From positions 66,165 through 104,170 of the forward strand of contig JAJYWB010000012.1 in assembly GCA_021791715.1 (NCBI GenBank): a DNA stretch of 38,006 nucleotides, written 5' to 3'. The translations under genes and the position numbers were made by a program. The notes under the pieces were generated by a model. The model was not told where the DNA came from, did not search any database, and saw only the letters and a list, made by a program, of their open reading frames with translations. Origin of the DNA: Planctomycetota bacterium. Lineage in GTDB: Bacteria > Planctomycetota > Planctomycetia > Isosphaerales > Isosphaeraceae. This document shows, one piece after another, positions 27,601 through 35,862 of the stretch. Position 1 is the stretch's first letter. Each line of letters begins with the position of its first letter.

Positions 27601-28915
27601 AAATCAGCTCGTTCCCCCGCGCCACCAATCCCTGAGCCTGCGATTGCAGCCAAACCGCGTGCCCGGTCGCCTTCGCCCACTTCAACCTCAAATTCCCCAT
27701 CGACCCCGAAGAAGAGGGTCGGGGCGTCTCCCTCTCGGCGTCTTTGGCCCCGGTTTTGGTCGACTTCGAATCGGCCCGTCGCTCCGCGGTTTTGGTCGAC
27801 TTCGAATCGGCCCGCTGCGCCGCGGTCTCGCCGGGCTTCGCGGCCTTGGCGGATTCGATCGCCTCGTCGGCGGGATCGGGCGGATAAAGATAAGCGATCA
27901 AATTATCGCTGTTTAGTTGATCGATCTCGGTCCGACCCCGCTGCACCTCGACGTCGCGGACGAATTCGACGATCGTCGGATCGGCCGGGGTCGGCGGACC
28001 GACGAGCCTCGGGTCGGCGTTTCGCGGCTTGGGAAGATCGATCCTCATCCACCGGACGCAACGAATCCGCAGCGGAACCGTCTCGCTCGATCGATCGCGC
28101 GATTTCCCCGCCATCATCCCCGACGACCCGACGTTGTTCATGTAAACATCAACGTCTTTAAATAACGTGATCGTTCGCGCGCCGCTGAACCCCGAACCGC
28201 TCGATCGCGCGCTCGCGGGAGATCCGGGACGAGCGGGAGCGGGATCGTTGGGACGAAGATCGATCCGAAATCCGTGTTTCGACGTGGCGCGCAGCTCCTG
28301 ATACTCGTCGATCCCGTTCTCAACCAACGTCGGAGAATCGGTGACGAGCCAAAGCTTACGATCGTCGAACTCGACCCAATCGATCGGACCGACGCGAAAA
28401 TCGTCTTTGGGATTCGCCGTCCCCTTGGTGTCGCGGACCCGCACGCTCCCCTCGAACTTCGCGTGCACGACATGCCCGGGAGACTCGCCGGGACGATTCG
28501 CGACGCCGATCGGATGATCGAGATCGACGATCGCGACGTCCGAGGTCAGCGTCTGGATCGTCTTGCCGTCGCGCGATCGAAGAATCATCGCGAACGGAGT
28601 GAGGCGAATCTGTTCGCCTTTCTTCAATCGCTCCATCTTCTCGGCGTAAAGCCAATAACCGCGATCCACATAATAATAACAAATAGGTAAGTCGGGGTCC
28701 GCGGTCCAATGATCGGCGCCGAAAATCGACCGCGCCAACTCGATCTTCTGAATCGCCGTCGGCGATTTCCGCGGCTCGCCCACCTTCGCCCCCAGCAACA
28801 CCGGCTTCTCGGCGCCGACCCAAACCGTGAGAGCCTGAAAGGCGCGGACGTAGCCCAGGTATAGACCCGTGAGGATCAGAAAGGCCGTCGCGGTCTTGAC
28901 GAGCTTCTTCAACAC
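24620..28915 (-). CDS. Giant LptA/LptC-like (OstA-superfamily) lipopolysaccharide-export protein
   Basis: The 1431-residue product starts at a GTG at 28915 and has one N-terminal membrane segment (about residues 5-27), so most of it would lie in the periplasm. It contains stretches resembling the beta-jellyroll repeats of LptA, LptC and OstA: LTSDVAIVDLDHPIG and HVVHAKFEGSVRVRD near the N-terminus, then several similar segments, and NFLRAEGNVVMTTREKAATS near the C-terminus. Between them lie long low-complexity linkers rich in Lys, Ser, Asp, Ala and Arg. E. coli LptC and LptA are each under 200 residues. The gene follows kdsD and kdsC at 64 bases, mirroring the kdsD-kdsC-lptC-lptA order, which is the strongest support for a role in lipopolysaccharide transport. 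The fold assignment is inferred from weak similarity. Confidence 0.65.
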   Translation of the reverse strand: MLKKLVKTATAFLILTGLYLGYVRAFQALTVWVGAEKPVLLGAKVGEPRKSPTAIQKIELARSIFGADHWTADPDLPICYYYVDRGYWLYAEKMERLKKGEQIRLTPFAMILRSRDGKTIQTLTSDVAIVDLDHPIGVANRPGESPGHVVHAKFEGSVRVRDTKGTANPKDDFRVGPIDWVEFDDRKLWLVTDSPTLVENGIDEYQELRATSKHGFRIDLRPNDPAPARPGSPASARSSGSGFSGARTITLFKDVDVYMNNVGSSGMMAGKSRDRSSETVPLRIRCVRWMRIDLPKPRNADPRLVGPPTPADPTIVEFVRDVEVQRGRTEIDQLNSDNLIAYLYPPDPADEAIESAKAAKPGETAAQRADSKSTKTAERRADSKSTKTGAKDAERETPRPSSSGSMGNLRLKWAKATGHAVWLQSQAQGLVARGNELIFEKPGFGAPDKTYFRADASSTLKIVKTDRDDDGNTTAINDIRTKDVTIYDDNQPGGPSSMIARGPGVLETRPERDKPIERTIKWGERLVMRPEIVAAATPTAPAKTLKRITLTGFPEVVDAERGSLAARTTIVAWLEPKIDPAATERSTSPSADSKSKVTKSNTNMNVDFDSDPGSTDADRSNQNRNLDDSDEKFEPTRSKKAVQSKDKKAKSSRSKSAKKGDPAESSGYRLVKMEAVDDVHLTAPGRDLRADEKLIVRFVEPSASTKPARVEIEGATTSTKKAEDTTVVVNDANGDAAASTRDERAETKSKAEETKAEAPKPVAIRARARLVYAEVLQETGSESGSIQLARLRGGVEVHQEPEAGKTKGNDVRGEAIDVMNQGTVEKPAGPDERRGDSKRIERNNDSKSKDKKEQSQSLMKFFVSRFDPAVKPDPKIPRARVDTSDDRHLEGDLIVVDQKANTLVVPGPGKLEMTTENDPFADPTAEQKAREAAATANRSAESAGEAASTANGEARVARDSGRSAARTDQKSKITDTKISKNKDAATDSSAFKKPKKLTITWVKSMLFEGMPTFPSGEIGTARAVFRGGVVAESETSRGFCEVMEPDFDRPIAFADLSAPARPAPPKADENADSDAPRPQPEVVQVRMSEHVDLLTWERDPITQVLINARRIQSEHVIYDKPTGRFWAEGSGIVRLYDRSDSDGDPLKSSPGASANRTNGANSGRVAARGGSEADRRAAARGGAADRGGRSPGLASANSSRALSGGASRAPVAARPVAPLTLTKVQFREGMEGRFPMSNEPGRALESRTADFFGDVDTSRARVDDEYHDLDPDRLPADFTRMTSKVMHIISDPLPNRSGDPNKPKERNFLRAEGNVVMTTREKAATSDRATYDTGNDLFMLYSAPGAEVVVFDREHPGQPASRVPGKTVLYNHRTGAMEIEDPRAITLYQSPSRNAGRLGVSAPVPKLPTKPKPRFRKTQPNDKDRASFTGS
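27751..27814. repeat. 36-base tandem repeat in a linker of the LptA/LptC-like gene
   Basis: An identical 28-base word starts at 27751 and again at 27787. The 36-base period encodes a 12-residue unit, AERRADSKSTKT, in a Lys/Ser/Thr-rich linker. It suggests linker growth by in-frame duplication. Confidence 0.85.
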
Positions 28916-28979
28916 CGTGAATTCCCGCCGCGCCCGATTTGATCAAATCAACAGCATACTGTATACCGACATAACGATA

Positions 28980-29576
28980 TCACGAACCGTCGACCGAAGC
29001 CTCTCCGCCGCCTGGAAAGCGATACCCCGCGACGATCTCCTCCCAACGCCCCTGAACCCGCAGGATCAGCTCGATCGCCTCGCGAACCGCCCCCCGCCCC
29101 CCCGCGTTTCGCGTTACATAATGCGCCGACGCGATCACCTCGGCCGCGGCGTCGACGGGACAAATCGCCAGCCCGCACCACTCCAAAGCCCCCAGATCGG
29201 CGAGATCGTCTCCCATAAAACAGACCCGATCCGAGGAGATCCCGTCCGATCGCGCCAGGGCGACGATCGCCTCCCTCTTATCATCGGCGCCCTGAATCGC
29301 CGTCTCGACGCCGAGCTCGCGACAACGGACTTCAACCGCCGCCGAACGCCTCGCCGATAAAATCGCAACCCGCTTGCCGGCCTTCCTCCACGCCGCGATC
29401 CCGCCGCCGTCTCGCACGTGAAATCGCTTGATCTCGACCCCCCGGTCGTCGATCAATATCGACCCGTCGGTCAACACGCCGTCGACGTCGAGCACGAGCA
29501 GCTCGATCGCGCCGCAACGCTCGATCAATCGCGGCGAAAGCGTCGACACGTCGGTCGCGCGGGGACGATCAATCAC
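28980..29576 (-). CDS. kdsC: 3-deoxy-D-manno-octulosonate 8-phosphate phosphatase
   Basis: The 198-residue product is a small HAD-superfamily phosphatase without a cap domain. Residues 30-38 read DVDGVLTDG, with the nucleophile and acid/base aspartates, typical of KdsC. KRFHVRDGGGIAAWRKAGKR, ILSARRSAAVEVRCRELG and the final motif FMGDDLADLGALEWCGLAI follow in KdsC order. The GTG at 29576 is chosen because AAGGAG lies 11 bases upstream; the GTG at 29588 would overlap that site. The enzyme releases Kdo from Kdo-8-phosphate for lipid A core synthesis. Its neighbour kdsD makes the arabinose-5-phosphate used earlier in the path. Confidence 0.9.
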   Translation of the reverse strand: MIDRPRATDVSTLSPRLIERCGAIELLVLDVDGVLTDGSILIDDRGVEIKRFHVRDGGGIAAWRKAGKRVAILSARRSAAVEVRCRELGVETAIQGADDKREAIVALARSDGISSDRVCFMGDDLADLGALEWCGLAICPVDAAAEVIASAHYVTRNAGGRGAVREAIELILRVQGRWEEIVAGYRFPGGGEASVDGS

Positions 29577-29658
29577 GACTATGATCACTCCTTAGATCAA
29601 CTTGTAAAGTCGAGTGAAAACAGGATATGATATTGTTGAGTTTATTTCACGAAACCGT

Positions 29659-30705
29659 TCACTCGTCGGTCGAAACCTCGGGGTCTGGGTCGACGGGAAC
29701 GAGATCGATCAGGTCGGTCAGGTCGATCAGCCCGACGGGTCGATCGTCGGAATCGACGACGGGGAGTTCGCTCAATTTACGCGATTTGAGCGCCTCGACC
29801 GCGTCGGCGACGGTGCTTCCGCAACCGATCCGCACGGGCTCGCGCGACATCGATTCGGCGATCGGTCGATCGAGCAACGCCTCTTTACGACGCTCGAACA
29901 ACCGAGCCAGATCGCTATCGGTGAAGATCCCCGCGAGCTTACCCGCGTCGTCGACGATCAACACCGCGCCCGACCTTCGAATCGGCCCTCCCATGCGGCT
30001 AAACACGGCGCGGACGGTCTCTTCAAGCCGCGCCGTGCGCACTTGCAGCCCCGTCCGCATCACATCCTCGACCCGCTCCAATTTCCTCCCCAAACTGCCG
30101 CCGGGATGATAAAGCGCGAATTCATCGGCGCTAAATCCTTTGATGCGACTGACGAGCAGCGCGAGCGCGTCTCCCACGGCCATCAGAGCCGTCGAACTCG
30201 CCGAAGGCGCAAGCCCGAGCGGACACGCCTCCTCGATCGGTCCCAATTCGATACAAAGGTCGGAAGCCGAGCCGAGCGAACTCGTTTTGCGTTCGGTGAC
30301 GGCGAACAGGCTAGCTCCGAGGTTGCGGATGGCGGGCACGAGCCGCAGCACCTCTTCGGTTTCGCCGCTTTGCGACAGAGCGACGACGATATCGCCGCCG
30401 CGAACGCGTCCCAGGTCGCCGTGCACGGCTTCGGCGGGATGAAGCGTGAACGCCGGAGTACCCGTCGAAGCAAGCGTCGCGGCCATCTTCTGGCCGACGA
30501 GCCCCGCCTTCCCCATACCCGTGACGATCACCTTGCCGCGGCACCTCGCGATTCTTTCGGCGGCGAGCGTGATCGAACCGTCCAATTTGCGCCGAACTCG
30601 TTCGAGCGCCTCGGCTTCGATCGCCAACACGCGGCGCGCGAAAGCCAACCCATCGAGGTCGGAATGGACCTCGAAGCCCTCCCTGGCGTCGGTCAAAATG
30701 GGCAT
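29659..30705 (-). CDS. kdsD: Arabinose-5-phosphate isomerase (SIS domain plus two CBS domains)
   Basis: The 348-residue product starts at the ATG at 30705, after GGGGAG; a longer frame to 30810 lacks family similarity in its extra part. Residues ~20-190 form the sugar isomerase domain with GKVIVTGMGKAGLVGQKMAA, TLHPAEAVHGDLGRV and ALSQSGETEEVLRL. The LGLAPSASSTALMAVGDALA segment is characteristic of KdsD. Two CBS domains follow (about residues 215-345), each with the usual pattern such as VADAVEALKSRKLSELPVVD. The enzyme converts ribulose-5-phosphate to arabinose-5-phosphate, the first step toward Kdo. It is the first gene of the kdsD-kdsC-lpt unit. Confidence 0.93.
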   Translation of the reverse strand: MPILTDAREGFEVHSDLDGLAFARRVLAIEAEALERVRRKLDGSITLAAERIARCRGKVIVTGMGKAGLVGQKMAATLASTGTPAFTLHPAEAVHGDLGRVRGGDIVVALSQSGETEEVLRLVPAIRNLGASLFAVTERKTSSLGSASDLCIELGPIEEACPLGLAPSASSTALMAVGDALALLVSRIKGFSADEFALYHPGGSLGRKLERVEDVMRTGLQVRTARLEETVRAVFSRMGGPIRRSGAVLIVDDAGKLAGIFTDSDLARLFERRKEALLDRPIAESMSREPVRIGCGSTVADAVEALKSRKLSELPVVDSDDRPVGLIDLTDLIDLVPVDPDPEVSTDE

Positions 30706-31074
30706 CGCACTCCCCTCGAATCCGGCGGGCCTCGACCGCGCGAATTCCATTCCGCGCCCGGCCGTGAACCGATGGGCCGCAACCTTAGCCCAATGCGCGA
30801 TCTCCGTCAACGCGGGCCGGCGTTAAGACGTCACAATATCGATCGCGACGATCGACTCGATCCTCGCGAAATCCCTCCTAAGAACACCTTCGATCCGCAG
30901 TCGTCGTCGGCTTAAATCGATGACATTTATCAGGCCGATAATCGCGGTGAGATCGACCGCCGTTTCGACGCCATGGCCCTGTTCATGTCGCGTAGGGTAT
31001 GATTCAAAGCGTTGGATTGAACATCACCGCGAGGATTCGATCCTCTCGCTCTTAAAGGAAGGCGAACGATTTAC

Positions 31075-32292
31075 ATGCTCAAATCGGTCGAGATCAAAAA
31101 ATTCCGATCTTGCCGGTCGACGAAAATCGAGTTCGGCACGAGCGTCGGCGCGCTATCGGGACGCAACGGCGTCGGGAAATCGAACATCCTCAAAGCGATC
31201 GATTGGGTTAGCCGATCGGTGATCACCGCTGAAACTCTTAGGATCGGACTTAATGATTACACCGCTCAAGTTCCGGAAGACATTGAGTTCGGAATGAAGA
31301 TAAAAATAGATGAGTATAATTATCTTTACAGGATTTTAGTTCGATTAAATCTTTCAAAAGATAGAAACCCTTCGCAATATGAATTTCCAGGTCTTGTGGA
31401 GAGCCTCGCAATAGAGGGGGAAGACGGCGCCGAACAAAAAATCTTCGATCGTAACGGAGAAACGATAACTCTCGCCGTCAGAAAAGATCCTATTCGAACG
31501 CCTCAATGGACTCCGGCGCCGGCGGCTCTCAAATCTCTCCTCGCAAACGACGACCCTGAGCTTGAACATATTAATAGACTAATAACATTCTTCAACGGGA
31601 CGAGATATTATACTCTTGATGATACCGACAAAGAAACCGATCTGATCCTCGAATACACCTACAATGAATGGAAGCTTCGCCATCAAACCGCGGGCGACCC
31701 GACGACTTCCATTGCGATGAGACTCATCTATATGCTTGATGAAGATCGAGAACTTTTCGAGGAATTCCAACATATTATCGGACCGGCGGGACTAGATGTT
31801 ATTGAGCATATGGGCAAATCTCATATCAATCTTGGCGACGTCGGAGGATCTAACGATCCAGTTGTATTTGGATCAAAATTATTTAACATATATTTCAAGC
31901 CGTCTAAGCATATGGGGGGCGCGGGCGGAGTCTTTCCTTTTTCCGCTCTTTCCGTCGGCACGAGGCGCGTGATCCAGATCGTCGTTTCGATGCTGTTTGA
32001 TAAACGCTCGCTGATGTTGATCGAACATCCCGAAGATTCAATCCACCCCGGTCTCTTGCGCAAACTGATCGATCTGTTGCGCACTTACTCATCCCAATCG
32101 CAGACGATCTTCACGACGCATTCTCCCGAAGTTCTTGATCTTTTGGAACCCGAGGAGATCCTTCTCGTCACCGCGCCCGAGGGATCGACGCAAGCGAGAA
32201 AACTCGAACCCGATGAGATCGGCCTAGCCAAGGAATTCCTTAAGAACGAGGGAACTCTATCCGAATTTCTCGAACCGCTGGATAACTTATGA
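31075..32292 (+). CDS. SMC/ABC-type ATPase (AAA_21/OLD-like), likely defence component
   Basis: The 405-residue product starts at the ATG at 31075 after an AAAGGAAGG tract. The P-loop GRNGVGKSN is at residues 29-37, the ABC signature region ALSVGTRR at 291-298, the Walker B region LMLIEHPEDSIHP at 313-325 and the H-loop TTHS at 347-350. The layout is that of the AAA_21/OLD family, ATPases that work with nuclease or toxin partners. In most relatives the Walker B end reads EEPE or DEPE; here it is EHPE, with a histidine at the usual catalytic acid position. The stop codon overlaps the next start (ATGA), so the two proteins are probably made together. An AT-rich stretch (about 31290-31380) and few CGATCG words suggest transfer. 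Confidence 0.85.
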   Translation: MLKSVEIKKFRSCRSTKIEFGTSVGALSGRNGVGKSNILKAIDWVSRSVITAETLRIGLNDYTAQVPEDIEFGMKIKIDEYNYLYRILVRLNLSKDRNPSQYEFPGLVESLAIEGEDGAEQKIFDRNGETITLAVRKDPIRTPQWTPAPAALKSLLANDDPELEHINRLITFFNGTRYYTLDDTDKETDLILEYTYNEWKLRHQTAGDPTTSIAMRLIYMLDEDRELFEEFQHIIGPAGLDVIEHMGKSHINLGDVGGSNDPVVFGSKLFNIYFKPSKHMGGAGGVFPFSALSVGTRRVIQIVVSMLFDKRSLMLIEHPEDSIHPGLLRKLIDLLRTYSSQSQTIFTTHSPEVLDLLEPEEILLVTAPEGSTQARKLEPDEIGLAKEFLKNEGTLSEFLEPLDNL

Positions 32293-32858
32293 CCGTATTC
32301 GCCGTTCTCGCCGAGGATCGTTCCGACGCCGAAACACTGGACGTGTTGGTGAAGCGCATCGGCGGAGAAAGAATCAGTCGAGTTCATTCAAGAGGGTTCG
32401 GCGGATGCGGAGAACTCTGTCGCAAAGCGGGTGCGCATATCGAGCTGTTCTCGAAACAGGGTGCAACACACTTCATTATATGCCATGATTCAGACGGAAA
32501 CGATCCCTCCATGATTCGCGACAAGGTTCGATCGAGCGTGGGCGCCAAGATCGATCTGAAACGCGTTAATCATGAAATCATCGTCCCCGTCGAGGAGTTG
32601 GAAGCCTGGATCATCGCCGACGAGGCGGCGATCAAGAAAGCCGTACCCACGTTATCGATTCCAAAGACGCGTCATCCAGAAACGATAAAGAATCCCAAAG
32701 AATGGTTGATCAATCAGTCGCGAGGTTCTCGATCGCGTCCGCTCTACGCGCCCGCGACTTTTAATCGTCGAGTCGCGGAGCATATCGATATCGCCAAGGT
32801 CGAGCAAAAATGCCCCTCCTTCCTCGAATTAACGATGCTTGTAAGAAGCGCTCCGTGA
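32289..32858 (+). CDS. DUF4276/TOPRIM-like protein, partner of the ATPase
   Basis: The 189-residue product overlaps the end of the ATPase gene by four bases (ATGA). It resembles the DUF4276 family, thought to have a TOPRIM-like nuclease fold. E9 in the first strand (VLAEDRSDAE) and the acidic motif HDSDGND (D67, D69) are placed as the metal-binding acids of TOPRIM domains. PVEELEAWIIAD at 100-111 is the family's other hallmark. An ATPase of the OLD/AAA_21 type with a separate TOPRIM-like protein is the two-gene form of OLD-type nucleases and resembles the PARIS layout, though AriB there is a different family. A role in anti-phage defence is inferred, not shown. Confidence 0.75.
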   Translation: MTVFAVLAEDRSDAETLDVLVKRIGGERISRVHSRGFGGCGELCRKAGAHIELFSKQGATHFIICHDSDGNDPSMIRDKVRSSVGAKIDLKRVNHEIIVPVEELEAWIIADEAAIKKAVPTLSIPKTRHPETIKNPKEWLINQSRGSRSRPLYAPATFNRRVAEHIDIAKVEQKCPSFLELTMLVRSAP

Positions 32859-33305
32859 ATCGACTTTTCGACACAGAGCCGTTTGCTTTGTTCGCAAAAT
32901 CGTTTGGATTCCTATCTCCTTGAATATATCTTCGCGGGATCCGTCACCGCTTTTTGATGTGATTTCTTCATCCGTTACTTCACTGCATCAAGATTTCGTT
33001 AACTTTTGCTTTATTATTAGCATCTATAAAATCGTACACGATCCGGGTTGGTTCGGATCGTGAGACAAAAGGATTCCGGGCGTTTTTCGGTCAAATCGCT
33101 TTTTTTCCGCAAGTTTTGCGCCGATAACGGCAAACGAAATCAATCGATGCACTCAAAACCTGAGGTCACATCAATTGATTTCAAGGATAATTGATCGATT
33201 AGTGTTAATTGACGGTGATTCAATCATGCTCGCAAGAGGGATGCAGGTATCCATAGACTAATCTACTTGTATTGATACAAATAATGCTATTTATTTAATT
33301 TCATA
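32859..33305. other. AT-rich gap between two convergent gene pairs, with a hairpin
   Basis: No coding frame is supported in this 447-base stretch. It is clearly richer in A and T than the genes on both sides. CACGATCCG (33037-33045) pairs perfectly with 33054-33062 around an eight-base loop; no T run follows. AATTGATTT/AATTGATCGATT-like words recur at 33172-33195. It may hold the transcript ends of both pairs. Confidence 0.5.
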
Positions 33306-34427
33306 TCAGAAAATTTTCTGAGCAGGATTGTCGAGTTGAACTTCGATCAGTTTGGATTCATCAAAAATGATGCCGCAGCGACCACAATCTCCTCCTATCC
33401 AGTCGGGTCGAGCCTTAAAGCATTCTCGTATCGCGAGTCGGCTATCCAACGACGCGTCTTTAATCTCGGTGATCGACTGCGGCGGATTCCATTTGTCCTT
33501 TGGCGGAAAAGTCGAGTAGATCTTTTTGGCGTGACGGCATATGTGCGTCAACGCCTTTGAAGTCGGCAGGCCGTTTCGTAAGCGAGGCGCGACGACGGCG
33601 ATCGGGCTTCCCGATGCAGAGAATCGCTCCCACAATCCGTCGCAATAGCCGTTATCCGACCCGTGATGGCTTACCTTAATCGCCGAGGCCTGTAGATTCG
33701 ATCCGCCGACCTCGACGACGACGTCCCTCCAACCTTGCTTCTCGAGATCACCCCCAAGGATGATTTTCGTTTCTCCATAGGTTATTTTGAGAACTACAGA
33801 TATTTCATTATGTATGGAACGAGGTAATTTCTTGGCGATCTTGCCGTCTCGACCGACGCAATCAATGATCGCGGCCTCGTAGAGTTCGATCTGGCGACCG
33901 GTTGGAGATAAGCACTCAATTTGGAATGTCGAATCTTTATCCGTTCGGTTCGGGTAAGGATTCGTCCGAGAATTGAGCCTGCAGACCGTCATTTTTCCTT
34001 CTTTGGCTCCGTCTCGAGCGACGGCGAATAATTTCAGAAGTTCGGCGGCGGAGCGAGAAAGAGCGTCATCCGCCGATCGGGCGGCGATCAATTGATTGTA
34101 CAAGATTAAATTACGTATATACTCATGTGAGAGACAACCGAATCTCCAGAATTCTTCGGGTTGAAATTCCTTGATCAATTCAACCATACCAAGGAAATGA
34201 TCGTCGTGCGGGTGCGTGAGACAGACGAAGAAAAGCTTCGTCACTCCCCTACCGCGGAGAAAAAGCGTCGTCGCGTTCGCGTCGCGATCGGTCGGCGAAG
34301 CGTTATAGCAATCGACGACGCCCCAGCGACCGTCGGGTAATTTCAGAACGATGCTTTCGCCAATTCCCGCTCCCAGGACGTGCAATTCCAAGGGGGGTGA
34401 TTCAATACTCGATTCCGGGATCGTCAC
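33306..34427 (-). CDS. ComEC/Rec2-like metallo-beta-lactamase-fold hydrolase
   Basis: The 373-residue product starts at a GTG at 34427 and overlaps the end of the upstream gene by 26 bases. It has the metallo-beta-lactamase ligand set in order: THPHDDH at residues 71-77, HNEISVVLKI near 206, GGDLE at 225-229 and SHHGSDNGY at 253-261. The HNEISVVL and SHHGS pattern resembles the C-terminal domain of the DNA-uptake protein ComEC, but no membrane segments are present. The family includes nucleases and phosphodiesterases. A CGRCG pair near the C-terminus could bind zinc. Such stand-alone proteins often occur in genomic islands with a small partner gene. Substrate unknown. Confidence 0.8.
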   Translation of the reverse strand: MTIPESSIESPPLELHVLGAGIGESIVLKLPDGRWGVVDCYNASPTDRDANATTLFLRGRGVTKLFFVCLTHPHDDHFLGMVELIKEFQPEEFWRFGCLSHEYIRNLILYNQLIAARSADDALSRSAAELLKLFAVARDGAKEGKMTVCRLNSRTNPYPNRTDKDSTFQIECLSPTGRQIELYEAAIIDCVGRDGKIAKKLPRSIHNEISVVLKITYGETKIILGGDLEKQGWRDVVVEVGGSNLQASAIKVSHHGSDNGYCDGLWERFSASGSPIAVVAPRLRNGLPTSKALTHICRHAKKIYSTFPPKDKWNPPQSITEIKDASLDSRLAIRECFKARPDWIGGDCGRCGIIFDESKLIEVQLDNPAQKIF

Positions 34428-35139
34428 GTGGAAGCGCCTTATCGATTCGATCGTGAATGGCTTTCAATTCCTCGTCGGAAATATCTCTGTCGGGAATCTT
34501 ACGAAGATCGACGCGAGTTTTTCCGTCGACATTCACGGTCTCGCAGAGGAATCGATCCTGCTCCTCGATCCCCGACTCGGCGAGCTTCGCCGCGGGGTAT
34601 TCTCCGTACAGAACGTCGCCGTGCTCGATACTTCTTAATCGAACGTAAGCGGTTGCGCCGTCGATTCGCTCGACGAAACCGTTGAACGATTCGTGAACCC
34701 GTTCCATGTTCGAACCATTCGATCCTTGCTCGCAAGATTCTGAAACGGAAAGATCCGACGACTCTGGATTTTTAAAAGATATTGCATTTATCTGATTTGA
34801 TACTTCTTCGAAATCATGCGTCGAGAACGAAGTTAAATTACTTTGAGATCTTTTAATTTCAAACGATTGAGCTAATCTTTCCTGATCATAATTACAAATA
34901 TCTACAATTCTTGAATCATCACCGAATCTTTCGATGCTCATTGTTTCCGAGTTCTTAAAATCTTCGATCGGATCTTGAACAATCCGCTCGATCAGCGATT
35001 GCAATTCGCCGGGAGCGTTCCGCGAGGAATCCATTCTTTGAATTCTGCGTAAAAGCTCGGCGAGAACGGCGTCGTCCATATCGACGTTCGACTTGAATTC
35101 GACGATTTGTGATTTGATTAAGCGAATTTGGATTGCCAT
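34402..35139 (-). CDS. Unknown protein, coupled partner of the MBL-fold hydrolase
   Basis: The 245-residue product starts at the ATG at 35139; an in-frame TTG lies five codons upstream. I recognise no named family. Residues 1-50 are predicted helical (IRLIKSQIVEFKSNVDMDDA). Residues ~55-150 are Ser/Asn/Glu-rich and probably flexible. Residues 155-225 look like a compact beta-barrel (FVERIDGATAYVRLR, GDVLYGEYPAAKLAESGI, VNVDGKTRVDLRKIPD), comparable in pattern to small nucleic-acid or adaptor barrels. The stop codon lies 26 bases inside the hydrolase gene, so expression is coupled. The middle of the gene is rich in A and T. It could be a sensor, adaptor or inhibitor for the hydrolase. Confidence 0.7.
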   Translation of the reverse strand: MAIQIRLIKSQIVEFKSNVDMDDAVLAELLRRIQRMDSSRNAPGELQSLIERIVQDPIEDFKNSETMSIERFGDDSRIVDICNYDQERLAQSFEIKRSQSNLTSFSTHDFEEVSNQINAISFKNPESSDLSVSESCEQGSNGSNMERVHESFNGFVERIDGATAYVRLRSIEHGDVLYGEYPAAKLAESGIEEQDRFLCETVNVDGKTRVDLRKIPDRDISDEELKAIHDRIDKALPRDDPGIEY

Positions 35140-35609
35140 TTTTCGTTGATCCAAGACCGGTTTCGATCAATCCGCTCGTTCTTCGCTTCATTCTCGATCC
35201 GAACCGAAGAAGGGTAGTACCACTCCCAATTATCAGATTATCCGAGCCGAAACCTTGAGACAAGGAGGTTGCTGCTCGCTCGATCAAGTGGAACCGCGAC
35301 GACCGATCGCGATCCAACAGCCTCGGTATTCACGGTCAAAACGGGTCGATTCATCACCCACAAGTCCGCGATAAACGAACGTTTTTCTTGAGATCGAGGA
35401 TTTGCGATCAATTTAACAAAAACATTCCTATACATTGACATGAATTTACGGTCGCCGTGGTGTTTTTCGACTCGCCTTGCCGATCAGTCCCCAAGTAGGT
35501 TTGGGGTGCACTACAGACAACCTCACATCGTAGATCCTTAGCGAGGATAGCCATGACCCGCTCGACAGATACGCGTGTCTCCGCTACCATCGGCGCAGGA
35601 GAAACAGCG
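35140..35609. other. Gap with no firmly supported gene
   Basis: This 470-base stretch lies between two divergent units. A 67-residue minus-strand frame at 35238-35441 has fair codon use but no recognisable domain or good ribosome binding site. CCCCAA (35489-35494) and TTGGGG (35501-35506) form a six-pair hairpin. AGGAG at 35597-35601 serves the next gene. Confidence 0.4.
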
Positions 35610-35846
35610 ATGCGCGAACAAATTGAGGTTGTTTACGAAAACGGTGTGCTGCGTCCCTTGGAGGCTCTTTCCGGCCGGTTTCAAGAGCACCAGCACCTGA
35701 CCGTAACCGTCGAAGATACCGACGAATCGACCCTCTGGCTCGCCGACGCCGATCCAACCGTCGATCTCGAAGCCGTGCGTCGGGCGCTCGGAAAGACGAA
35801 TGACACAATCTCTCAACTGATCAATGCCGAGCGCGAGGAACGCTGA
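35610..35846 (+). CDS. DUF104 (AF2212-like) antitoxin
   Basis: The 78-residue product starts at the ATG at 35610, eight bases after AGGAG; the longer frame from 35553 lacks family similarity in its start. The segment IEVVYENGVLRPLEAL at residues 5-20 is the hallmark of the DUF104/AF2212-like family, followed by HQHLTVTVEDTDE. These proteins are antitoxins paired with PIN-domain toxins. The next gene is such a PIN protein, 16 bases downstream. Confidence 0.88.
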   Translation: MREQIEVVYENGVLRPLEALSGRFQEHQHLTVTVEDTDESTLWLADADPTVDLEAVRRALGKTNDTISQLINAEREER

Positions 35847-35862
35847 ACCCTTGGAGGCCAGG

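Noticed and set aside
29614..30915. A 433-codon plus-strand frame opposite kdsD
   Set aside because: Antisense of a clear SIS/CBS protein; composition is Arg/Asp-rich and random.
33037..33062. Perfect nine-pair hairpin as a Rho-independent terminator
   Set aside because: No T run follows on either strand; recorded only as a hairpin in the gap.
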